Shown piece after piece: positions 56,302-64,000 of a DNA stretch of 64,000 bases (position 1 is its first letter; every line of letters starts with the position of its first letter). Position numbers and translations under genes: made by a program. The stretch is from Mycobacterium sp. E2479 (GTDB taxonomy: Bacteria > Actinomycetota > Actinomycetes > Mycobacteriales > Mycobacteriaceae). The stretch is from the NCBI RefSeq assembly GCF_001667925.1, contig NZ_LZJR01000071.1, positions 124,001-188,000 of the forward strand, written 5' to 3'. The notes under the pieces were generated by a model. The model did no database searches. It was not told the origin of the DNA and saw only the letters and a program-made list of their open reading frames with translations.

Positions 56302-59300
56302 TTACGGACTCAGGGCGAGTTTGAGTTGTTCCCCGTACAACGCGAGCGATTCGCTGGCCATCATGTCGTCATGGCCGCAGTCCACCGGATACACCGTGAT
56401 GGCACCTGCCACGTACGGGTCCCAATTTCGGGGGTCCGACGACCCGTTGCCTTCGTCTCGCCGCGCGGAGAATATGGTCACATCGCCATCGAACACCCCG
56501 GGCACATGTTCCCGCAGGTGCGACCCGTTCGAATTGTAATTTTCAACCACGAACTCGAAGATCTGCCGCGGCGGAAGAATCGACTCCACTGTCTTTCCCT
56601 GCCGGCGGATTAAATCCTCTGCCCGCTCGTAGGTGAGAGGCTCCGCGTGTTCGGGGATATCGATACGGTTGGATCGCAAGGTGAGGTCCAGGATGCGACT
56701 CTCCCCTTGGATCTCCTCGTCAGCTCCCCCGGTATCCAGGCGACCGCTGTTGTCGAGCACCGGGTCCAGCATTATCAGACGCTGGACTTCACAGCCACGT
56801 CGGCGAAGTTCGACGGCCAGTTCATGCGCCACGGGTCCGCCGAAAGACCAGCCGAGAAGGTTGTACGGTCCCACGGGATAAAGGGCCTGCAGACGATCCG
56901 CATAATCCTTCGCCATGTCACGGATCGATTGGCGCCCAACTTCGCCCGTGTCCGGGATTTGGTTTATTCCGATGATCGGGCAATTCAAGTAATCGCCCAA
57001 CACCCGGTACGCGTAGCTGAGGCCGAGACCTTCGTGAACACAGCACAGTGGGATGCCCGTGCCCTTCTTGAGCACCTCGATCGGGAGCAACTCCGCCGCG
57101 TTGTCATCACTGCTCAGTTGCTCACTCAGGCTTCTCACCGTGGGTGCGTCCAATATGGTGCGCACCGCAAGGTGGGCATCCAACGTCTTGTTGATAGTGG
57201 CGATCACGCGCATCGCCAACAATGAATCGCCACCGAGGTCGAAGAACGAATCGTCGACGCCGACGCGGTTCAGCCCGAGAATTTGAGCGAAGATGCCGGC
57301 CAGAATCTCCTCGATCGTGTTAGCCGGAGCGCGGTAGCGTTCGGCGACGACATATTCGGGCACCGGCAAGGCTCGCCGGTCGAGTTTTCCGTTGGGCGTC
57401 AAGGGAAACGCTCTCACCGATACCACGGCGACCGGCACCATGTAGGCCGGCAGCCGCTCGGCTAGTTTGGCGCGAGCGATCCGCGGATCGGCCGTGCCAG
57501 TGACATACCCGACTAGACGCTTGTCACCGGGGCGGTCTTCGCGAGCGATGACCACCGCCTGGTCCACTCCGTCGATTTCGGCCAAAGCCGCTTGGACATC
57601 ACCCAGCTCGATTCGATAGCCGCGGATCTTGACCTGTTCATCGGCACGACCGAAGTACTGCAACTGGCCGTCGGGCGCCCAACACACCAGATCCCCGGTC
57701 CGATACATCCGTGCTCCGGGCGTCCCCGCGCCGGCGAACGGACACGCCACAAACCGCGAGGCGCTCAGCCCCGCCCGATTCAGGTACCCATATGAGACTC
57801 CGGCACCGGCGACATACAACTCGCCTTTCACGCCGGCCGGAACGGGGCGCAACCAGGCGTCCAGAACAAACAACGCCGCCTGGAGCACCGGCGCGCCGAT
57901 CGGCACGAGGCCGGTTCCCGGTGCAAGGGGTGCACTGAAAGCTACGCCCATCGAGGTCTCGGTCGGACCGTACGCATTCACCATCAGCCGACCCGGCGCC
58001 CATCGATCCACAACCTCGGCCGGGCAGGCTTCACCGGCCACCATCACGGCCAGCGCCTCCAAACCCTCCGGGGAAAGCGCCGCGAGAGCAGAAGGGGTTT
58101 CGGTGAACACGTCGACGTTCTCAGCGAGCAGCAACGCCTTGAAGTCTTCCGGTGAGCGCGCCACGTGCTCGGGCACCACAACCAGGCGCCCCCCATGCAG
58201 CAACGCGAAGAAAATCTCCGACACCGAAACGTCGAAAGCCAGGGATTTGCACTGAGCCCAGGCGCCCGGCGTCGGCAAGTGCCTATCGACCACCTCGAGA
58301 AGTTGGACGGCGTTGTGGTGAGAGACGGCCACACCCTTGGGCACACCCGTTGTGCCCGATGTGTAAATAAGGTAAGCGATGTCGTCGGGGGCGGGTGCCG
58401 GCAATCCCGTAGCCGGAAAGCTGGGAATGCGGGTGTCGTGGACATCGATGATCAGCAAGTCTGAGCCACCCAATCGCGCCCGCAGATCCGAAGTGGTGAT
58501 CGCCGCGATCGGCACTGCATCGGCCACCATGAACTCGATACGCGCCACTGGCACCGCGGGGTCGATCGGCAGATAGGCCGCGCCGGTCTTGAGCACCGCC
58601 AGGATCGCCACGATCGCCTCCGCCGAGCGCGGTAGGAGCAGCGCAACCACCTGCCCTGCACGTACACCATGGCCGGCCAACAGGTGCGCCAATCGATTCG
58701 CTGCCTCGTCGAGTTCGCGGTACGTCATCGAGCGGCCCTCGCACGTGAGCGCCACCGCTTCCGGGGCACGCTCTACGTGCGCGGCAAAGACCGCCGGAAT
58801 AGACACGGACGCCGGCGCAAGGTGGGTCAACACTGCGCGGTTGCTCCACGTGTTCAGACGGGCGTGCTCGTCGGCGTCGAGCAGATCGATCGACGACAAC
58901 GGCCGGGTGGGGTCGGCGGTCATGGCGACCAGCACCTTCTGGAACCGCGCGAACAGTGCCTCGATGCCGGCTGTGTCGAACACGTCGGCGTCGTACTCGA
59001 CACGAAGGCCTATTTCATGACCCGGCATGGCGGCAACAGCCAGCGGGTAGTGGGTGGATTCGCTGGTATTGACCTCGGTGATGGTCAGGTCGTAGTCGCC
59101 GGTTAGCGCCTCGGTGTCGACCGGATAGTTCTCGTAGATGAACATGGAGTCGAACAACTGGTCGTGGTCGGTGAGTCGGTGGATCTCGGGCAACGCCAGA
59201 TGCTGGTGCTCCAGCGTGCAATTGTGGGCGTCCTGCAGTTGATCCAGCAGGTCAGCGCCGGTGGTCGCGGTGGTGATGTGTGCCCGTACGGGGACCGTGT

Positions 59301-62300
59301 TGATGAGCAGTCCCACCATCGAGTCGGCGCCGACCAATTCCGGCGGCCGCCCCGAGACGGCGGTACCGAAGACCACGTCATGCTGGCCGGTCAATCGCAT
59401 CAACATCTGCGCCCATGCCGCCTGCAACACGATGTTGACGGTCGTGTGACGCGAACGCGCCAGGTCGCTCACAGCCTGGGTGATGTTCTCCGCCACCTCA
59501 AACCATGCGGCGCATCGCCGCGCCTGACCGAGCCGGCCCGGCGGACCCACCAGAGTGGGGGCATCCAGGCCGGCCAGTACCTCGCGCCAAGCCGCCTGGG
59601 CCGCAGCGCGATCCCGTGCAGTGAGCCAGGCGACAAAGTTGCGATAGGGTACGGCCGCGGGCAGCGGACGTCCGTAATAACTGGCAAAGATCTCCTGCAG
59701 CAGGATCGGCAGCGACCAGCCATCAAGCACGATGTGGTGATTGGTCAGGACAAACCGGTGCCGGTCTGGTGCGGTGCGGATCAGCACCGCCCGAAAAGCG
59801 GACTGCTCGGCCAGGTCACATACCGCGATGCGTTCAGCGGTGCGCACGTCTTGGACCTGCTCGTCAATGCTCACGCCGTTTGGACGCAGGTCGATATACC
59901 GCCAGGGCACCACCGGATCGGCGGGGATGATTTGCATTGGCTCTTCGAATTGGGTCGAGAACCGGGCGGCCAGGTTGGGGTGTCGGGCTATTACCGTATG
60001 CAGCGCCGCGCGGAGCCGATCGGTATCGAGCGCACCGGTCACGGTGAAGTCCAGCTGCACCGCATATACGTCGTGGTCGGGACCGGAGCTGGCGCCCGCA
60101 TGAAATAGCAGACCCTGCTGCAGCGGGGTTAACGGCAGTACGTCGGCGATATGCTGCTGGCGCTGTAGCTCATCGAGTTGTTGTTGAGTCAGATGAGTGG
60201 GAGCGAAATCCGACGGCGTGTACCCTCCCCCGCCGTTGCGGACATGCGCGCAGATCCCGGCTAGGGCTTCGAACCACAACCGGCCCAACCGACTGACCTG
60301 CTCGCGATCCACCGCCGACGGCGCCCAGGTCCAATTCGCGTGCAGCCGTGGACCGGCTTCGGTGTCCAGGGTGCCGGCGTTGAGCTCGACGGTGTGCATC
60401 AGCGGCATCGGTATGGCCGCGGCCGCACGGGTGACCGACACGACATCCTGACAAACGCGCCACTGATCGTGGGAAACGTCGGCTGCCGTTCCCAGTCGGC
60501 CCAGATAGTTGAACCCGATCACGGGGTCGGAGCCGGCCAACTCGACATCGGGGTTCACATACCTCAACAGACCGTAGCCCAACGGGTCGGGCAGGGCACG
60601 CAGCTGCTCCTTGGCGTCTTTGACCAGCGCACCCAAAGCCGGCTCGCCGGCCATGACCTCACCCCAGGCCAATCCCCCGACGCTCATCGCGACCGGATAC
60701 TTGGTGGTAAACCACCCCACCGTGCGCGTCAGGTCCACATCAGCGGCCAGTTCCTCGTGACGGCCATGCCCCTCCACGTCGATGCCGATTGGCCCCCCAC
60801 CGCTGCCCACGAACTCGGCCACAGCCAACCCGAATGCGATCAACAAAATGTCGTGCACCCCGGCATGAAACGCCGTTGGCACCTCTCCCACCAGCATTCG
60901 GGTGGTCTCGACATCGAGCGAGACCGACAAATGGCCCGCCGCGGCAAAGGTGTCCACCGCGGGCTGCACCGCCGCCAGCACCGCCGGTGCGGCAGCCACC
61001 TGCCGCCAAGCCTCGAGCTGACCCACCACCGCGGGACTACTGGCGTGCGCTTCCAGCAACGCCGACCACCTGGCAAACGACGTTCCGGCGGCCGGAAGTG
61101 CTATCGGCTGCCCACCGCGACGCTGCGCCCACCCCAGATTGAGGTCCTCTATCAAAATCCGCCACGAAACTCCATCCACCGCCAAGTGGTGAATGACCAA
61201 CGCCAGCTGCCGAGTCGAACCCGCCCACACCGCGCTGAGCATCACCCCGGCGGCCGGATTCAATCGTGACCGCGCCGCGACCAACGCCTCGTCGGACAAA
61301 GCCTCAACCACCCGCACGCAGTCGCGGGCATCCACGTGACCCGGTTCGGGCACCCTCAACAACCAATGCCCAGCACCGTCATCGACAGCGCGCAGCCGCA
61401 ACATGGCATGCCGGTCCAACAGCGCTTGCACCACCGCCACCACATCGGCCTCATCAACCAACGCCGGGGCCTGCATCACCACCGTCTGATTGAACTGCTC
61501 GACCGGGCCATCCACGCTGGCCAACCAGCGCATGATCGGCGTCGCGACGACCGGCCCGACGCCCTCGTCAACCGGATCACCGGCGCCCTCAACCGCCCCT
61601 GCCACCCGAGCCAGTCGCGCCACGCTCTGTTCGACAAAGACGTCACGAGGCCGAAACACCAGGCCCGCCGCCCGCGCCCGGGCGACCACCTGCATGGACA
61701 AGATGCTGTCGCCGCCCAGCTCGAAGAACGAATCGTCGACGCCGACCCGCTCCAGCCCCAGCACTTGGGCGTAAATGCCGGCCAGGATCTCCTCAGTCAA
61801 CGTGGACGGGGCACGGTACAGATCGCCGGTCGCGTACTCGGGCGAGGGTAGAGCCCGCTTATCCAATTTCCCGTTCGCCGTCAGTGGCAATGCCTCCACC
61901 ACCACGACCGCGGCCGGAACCATGTACACCGGCAACCGCTCGCCCAGCGCGGCACGCACTTCGACCGGATCGGCCGCACCGGTGATGTAGCCGACGAGGC
62001 GCTTGTCGCCTGGACGGTCTTCCCGCGCGATCACCGCCGCCTGCTCGACCCCGTGCAGGCCGGCCAACGCCGCCTGCACTTCACCCAATTCGATGCGATA
62101 CCCGCGGATCTTGACCTGCTCATCAACGCGCCCCAGGTACCGCAGTTGCCCATCGGGGCCCCAACACACCCGATCCCCAGTGCGATACATCCGTCGGCCC
62201 GATACTTCTTGGCCGGCAAATGGGCACGCCACAAACCGCGACGCACTCAACCCCGACCGACCCACATAGCCGACACCGACCCCAGCACCCGCCACGTACA

Positions 62301-64000
62301 ACTCACCGACCACCCCAGCAGGCACCGGACGCAACCAGCGATCAAGCACGAAGAAGGCGAGTCGCGCCAACGGCACCCCAATCGGGCTGGCAGCACTGTA
62401 GACGTCACCGGGCGCAATCTCCCGAAACGAGGCGTGCACGGTGGTCTCGGTCGTTCCGTACAGGTTCAGCAGCCGGGGCGAGCCCGGATGCTGGTCTAGC
62501 CACCTCCCCAATCGCCGCGGCTCGAGGGCTTCCCCGGCGAACAGCACGGCCCGCAATTTGAGTTGAGCTCCCAGGCCCGGCGCTAGCGCATCAGCGGTCT
62601 GCAAGGCATAAAACGCCGACGGGGTCTGGCTCAACACACTGACGTGTTCCGCCACTAATAACGCGTGGAAGTCTTGCGGGGAACGCGCCACCGACTCGGG
62701 TATCACCACCAGGCGCCCGCCACATAAAAGCGCACCCCATATCTCACACACCGAGACGTCGAAGGCCAGCGAATGCCACTGCGACCACACCAGCCCGTCC
62801 AGTTCCATCCCGGCGCCGAGTGAGGCAAGCAACTGGATCACGTTGTAGTGGGTAATCGCAACGCCTTTGGGGACTCCGGTGGTGCCGGAGGTGTAGATCA
62901 GGTAAGCGATGTCCTCGGGCGCCGGTGTGGGCAATGCGGTGTGCGGTTGGGCCGCGATACGGGGATCGTCCACCTCGATGACGGCCACGTCATGCCCATC
63001 GAGCCGCTCGACCAGCGCGCTGGTGGTGATCGCCGCAACCGGCGCGGCGTCACCGAGCAAGAACTCGATCCGCGCCGCGGGAACCACCGGGTCGATCGGC
63101 ACATAGGCCGCCCCGGTCTTGAGCACCGCCAAAATCGCCACGATCGCCTCCGCCGAACGCGACAACAACAACGCCACACGCTCTCCGGGGCCAACACCGC
63201 CGGCGACCAACAGATGTGCCAACCGGTTCGAGGCCTCATCGAGCTCTCGGTAAGTCACCGACCGGCCCTCGAACGTCAGCGCCACCGCCCCCGGAGCACG
63301 CGCCACCTGCGCAGCGAACAATTCCGGAATCGATTGCCGCGCACTCGGATCGGACTGGATCAACATCACCCGGTTACCCCAGTCCTCAATGCGCACGCGT
63401 TCGGCTTCGTCGACCACATCGATCGACGACAACCGCCGCGCCGGGTCGGCGGTCATGGCGGCCAACACCCGTTCCAATCGCTCGATCAGTATCTGAATGC
63501 TGGCCGCATCGAACACGTCGGTGCGGAACTCCACCATCCCGCCTATCCCGGCCGGCTCACCTACGTCGGTCCAACGTTCCCCCACGGAGAACGTCAGGTC
63601 CATACGGGCTGTATGGGTGTCTGCCGGTAGCGGGGTGGCGTGTAGATCGCCCAACGCCGATTCCGCCGGGGGGTCGCCGGCGAAGTTCTGCCAGGCCAAC
63701 ATCACCTGCACCAGCGGATGATGGTTCAGGCTTCGGGCCGGGTTGAGCCGCTCCACCAGCACCTCGAACGGCACATCTTGGTGCTCGTAGGCGGCGAGGC
63801 TGCGCTGGCGCACCTGAGCCAATACCTCAGCGATGGTGGGGTCGCCGGCCAAATCGACGCGCAGCACCAAGGTGTTGATGAAGCAGCCCACCAGTTCATC
63901 CAGTGCCGGGTCGCGCCGCCCGGCGATCGGAAAGCCTACGGCCACATCGGAACTGGCACTGAGCTTGGCCAGCAGCACCGCCAGCGCGGCCTGCATCACC
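56302..64000 (-). CDS. Nonribosomal peptide synthetase, 3' part: (C)-A-T-E-C-A-T-TE
   Basis: 2565 residues visible; the 5' end lies beyond the right edge. In order: end of a C domain ([13 protein letters not shown]); A domain with [13 protein letters not shown]; carrier with G-G-D-S-I-L (Ser765); epimerisation domain with HHLAVDG (His937-938) and [12 protein letters not shown] domain with HHIVLDG (His1421-1422); second A domain; carrier with G-G-D-S-L-L (Ser2259); thioesterase with G-W-S-F-G-G (Ser2385). The E domain means the penultimate residue is delivered as the D-isomer. Pocket residues read against GrsA are D-V-C-S-L-A-L-V-H (first A) and D-V-S-T-M-A-A-M-G (second); I make no substrate call. 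The TE ending differs from classical GPL synthetases, which end in a reductase. Confidence 0.95.
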   Translation of the reverse strand, partial: VMQAALAVLLAKLSASSDVAVGFPIAGRRDPALDELVGCFINTLVLRVDLAGDPTIAEVLAQVRQRSLAAYEHQDVPFEVLVERLNPARSLNHHPLVQVMLAWQNFAGDPPAESALGDLHATPLPADTHTARMDLTFSVGERWTDVGEPAGIGGMVEFRTDVFDAASIQILIERLERVLAAMTADPARRLSSIDVVDEAERVRIEDWGNRVMLIQSDPSARQSIPELFAAQVARAPGAVALTFEGRSVTYRELDEASNRLAHLLVAGGVGPGERVALLLSRSAEAIVAILAVLKTGAAYVPIDPVVPAARIEFLLGDAAPVAAITTSALVERLDGHDVAVIEVDDPRIAAQPHTALPTPAPEDIAYLIYTSGTTGVPKGVAITHYNVIQLLASLGAGMELDGLVWSQWHSLAFDVSVCEIWGALLCGGRLVVIPESVARSPQDFHALLVAEHVSVLSQTPSAFYALQTADALAPGLGAQLKLRAVLFAGEALEPRRLGRWLDQHPGSPRLLNLYGTTETTVHASFREIAPGDVYSAASPIGVPLARLAFFVLDRWLRPVPAGVVGELYVAGAGVGVGYVGRSGLSASRFVACPFAGQEVSGRRMYRTGDRVCWGPDGQLRYLGRVDEQVKIRGYRIELGEVQAALAGLHGVEQAAVIAREDRPGDKRLVGYITGAADPVEVRAALGERLPVYMVPAAVVVVEALPLTANGKLDKRALPSPEYATGDLYRAPSTLTEEILAGIYAQVLGLERVGVDDSFFELGGDSILSMQVVARARAAGLVFRPRDVFVEQSVARLARVAGAVEGAGDPVDEGVGPVVATPIMRWLASVDGPVEQFNQTVVMQAPALVDEADVVAVVQALLDRHAMLRLRAVDDGAGHWLLRVPEPGHVDARDCVRVVEALSDEALVAARSRLNPAAGVMLSAVWAGSTRQLALVIHHLAVDGVSWRILIEDLNLGWAQRRGGQPIALPAAGTSFARWSALLEAHASSPAVVGQLEAWRQVAAAPAVLAAVQPAVDTFAAAGHLSVSLDVETTRMLVGEVPTAFHAGVHDILLIAFGLAVAEFVGSGGGPIGIDVEGHGRHEELAADVDLTRTVGWFTTKYPVAMSVGGLAWGEVMAGEPALGALVKDAKEQLRALPDPLGYGLLRYVNPDVELAGSDPVIGFNYLGRLGTAADVSHDQWRVCQDVVSVTRAAAAIPMPLMHTVELNAGTLDTEAGPRLHANWTWAPSAVDREQVSRLGRLWFEALAGICAHVRNGGGGYTPSDFAPTHLTQQQLDELQRQQHIADVLPLTPLQQGLLFHAGASSGPDHDVYAVQLDFTVTGALDTDRLRAALHTVIARHPNLAARFSTQFEEPMQIIPADPVVPWRYIDLRPNGVSIDEQVQDVRTAERIAVCDLAEQSAFRAVLIRTAPDRHRFVLTNHHIVLDGWSLPILLQEIFASYYGRPLPAAVPYRNFVAWLTARDRAAAQAAWREVLAGLDAPTLVGPPGRLGQARRCAAWFEVAENITQAVSDLARSRHTTVNIVLQAAWAQMLMRLTGQHDVVFGTAVSGRPPELVGADSMVGLLINTVPVRAHITTATTGADLLDQLQDAHNCTLEHQHLALPEIHRLTDHDQLFDSMFIYENYPVDTEALTGDYDLTITEVNTSESTHYPLAVAAMPGHEIGLRVEYDADVFDTAGIEALFARFQKVLVAMTADPTRPLSSIDLLDADEHARLNTWSNRAVLTHLAPASVSIPAVFAAHVERAPEAVALTCEGRSMTYRELDEAANRLAHLLAGHGVRAGQVVALLLPRSAEAIVAILAVLKTGAAYLPIDPAVPVARIEFMVADAVPIAAITTSDLRARLGGSDLLIIDVHDTRIPSFPATGLPAPAPDDIAYLIYTSGTTGVPKGVAVSHHNAVQLLEVVDRHLPTPGAWAQCKSLAFDVSVSEIFFALLHGGRLVVVPEHVARSPEDFKALLLAENVDVFTETPSALAALSPEGLEALAVMVAGEACPAEVVDRWAPGRLMVNAYGPTETSMGVAFSAPLAPGTGLVPIGAPVLQAALFVLDAWLRPVPAGVKGELYVAGAGVSYGYLNRAGLSASRFVACPFAGAGTPGARMYRTGDLVCWAPDGQLQYFGRADEQVKIRGYRIELGDVQAALAEIDGVDQAVVIAREDRPGDKRLVGYVTGTADPRIARAKLAERLPAYMVPVAVVSVRAFPLTPNGKLDRRALPVPEYVVAERYRAPANTIEEILAGIFAQILGLNRVGVDDSFFDLGGDSLLAMRVIATINKTLDAHLAVRTILDAPTVRSLSEQLSSDDNAAELLPIEVLKKGTGIPLCCVHEGLGLSYAYRVLGDYLNCPIIGINQIPDTGEVGRQSIRDMAKDYADRLQALYPVGPYNLLGWSFGGPVAHELAVELRRRGCEVQRLIMLDPVLDNSGRLDTGGADEEIQGESRILDLTLRSNRIDIPEHAEPLTYERAEDLIRRQGKTVESILPPRQIFEFVVENYNSNGSHLREHVPGVFDGDVTIFSARRDEGNGSSDPRNWDPYVAGAITVYPVDCGHDDMMASESLALYGEQLKLALSP

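Noticed and set aside
57300..63400. Near-repeated A-domain sequences as a possible assembly error
   Set aside because: The two A domains share core motifs but differ in their pocket residues and linkers and are separated by distinct E and C domains, as expected for real NRPS modules.
1..64000. CRISPR arrays, tRNA or rRNA genes, prophage genes
   Set aside because: No regularly spaced short repeats, cloverleaf-like sequences, rRNA-like stretches or phage structural genes were seen on reading through.

Overview
The window looks like a chromosomal cell-envelope lipid locus from a slow-growing, non-tuberculous Mycobacterium. The evidence is the high-GC coding style with GTG and TTG starts, three glycosyltransferases of the mycobacterial glycopeptidolipid (GPL) GT1 type, a Mas/Pks5-type polyketide synthase with PapA-like acyltransferases, an MbtH protein, and a nonribosomal peptide synthetase (NRPS). 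I assign no species. I saw no rRNA, tRNA, CRISPR array or intact transposase.

Layout. 1-10 kb: the first codons of one GPL-type glycosyltransferase, an OafA-type acyltransferase, an epimerase, two complete GPL-type glycosyltransferases, a GMC oxidoreductase and a Gfo/Idh/MocA dehydrogenase. 10-20 kb: methyltransferases, a 14-TM exporter, and a GT2 / ATP-grasp / methyltransferase series. 20-28 kb: GT2 enzymes, a sugar N-formyltransferase, a GT87-like membrane glycosyltransferase, two methyltransferases and a WecE-type C-4 sugar aminotransferase. 28-36 kb: a WbqC-family protein, a second GT87, an epimerase fused to a PEP-utiliser phosphohistidine domain, and a PPDK-like protein lacking its C-terminal barrel. 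36-45 kb: two tandem 3,4-ketoisomerase-like cupins with a C-3 sugar aminotransferase, a GT2, a methyltransferase, a GNAT/FemAB-like acyltransferase, a third GT87 and a flippase-like protein. 46-64 kb: PapA-like acyltransferase, mbtH, PKS (KS-AT-DH-ER-KR-ACP), a second PapA-like acyltransferase, and the 3' part of an NRPS running off the right edge as C-A-T-E-C-A-T-TE.

How they could work together (inference). The PKS and PapA-like proteins would make and attach a reduced acyl chain. The NRPS with MbtH would make the peptide core. GT1 enzymes would add deoxysugars in the cytoplasm. Polyprenyl-phosphate-type GT2 enzymes, GT87 proteins and the flippase would extend the glycan outside the membrane. 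Eight methyltransferases, a formyltransferase, an acyltransferase and an OafA-like protein would decorate it. Both a 3-amino and a 4-amino dideoxysugar branch appear to be encoded.

The most unusual points are the convergent pair of PEP-utiliser/PPDK-like proteins, which split the parts of a phosphohistidine phosphotransferase between two polypeptides; the thioesterase-terminated NRPS, where classical GPL synthetases end in a reductase; and two block duplications (methyltransferase pair, flippase-GT87 pair) in each of which one copy has kept only the 3' stub of its upstream gene, showing the locus is a rearranging mosaic.
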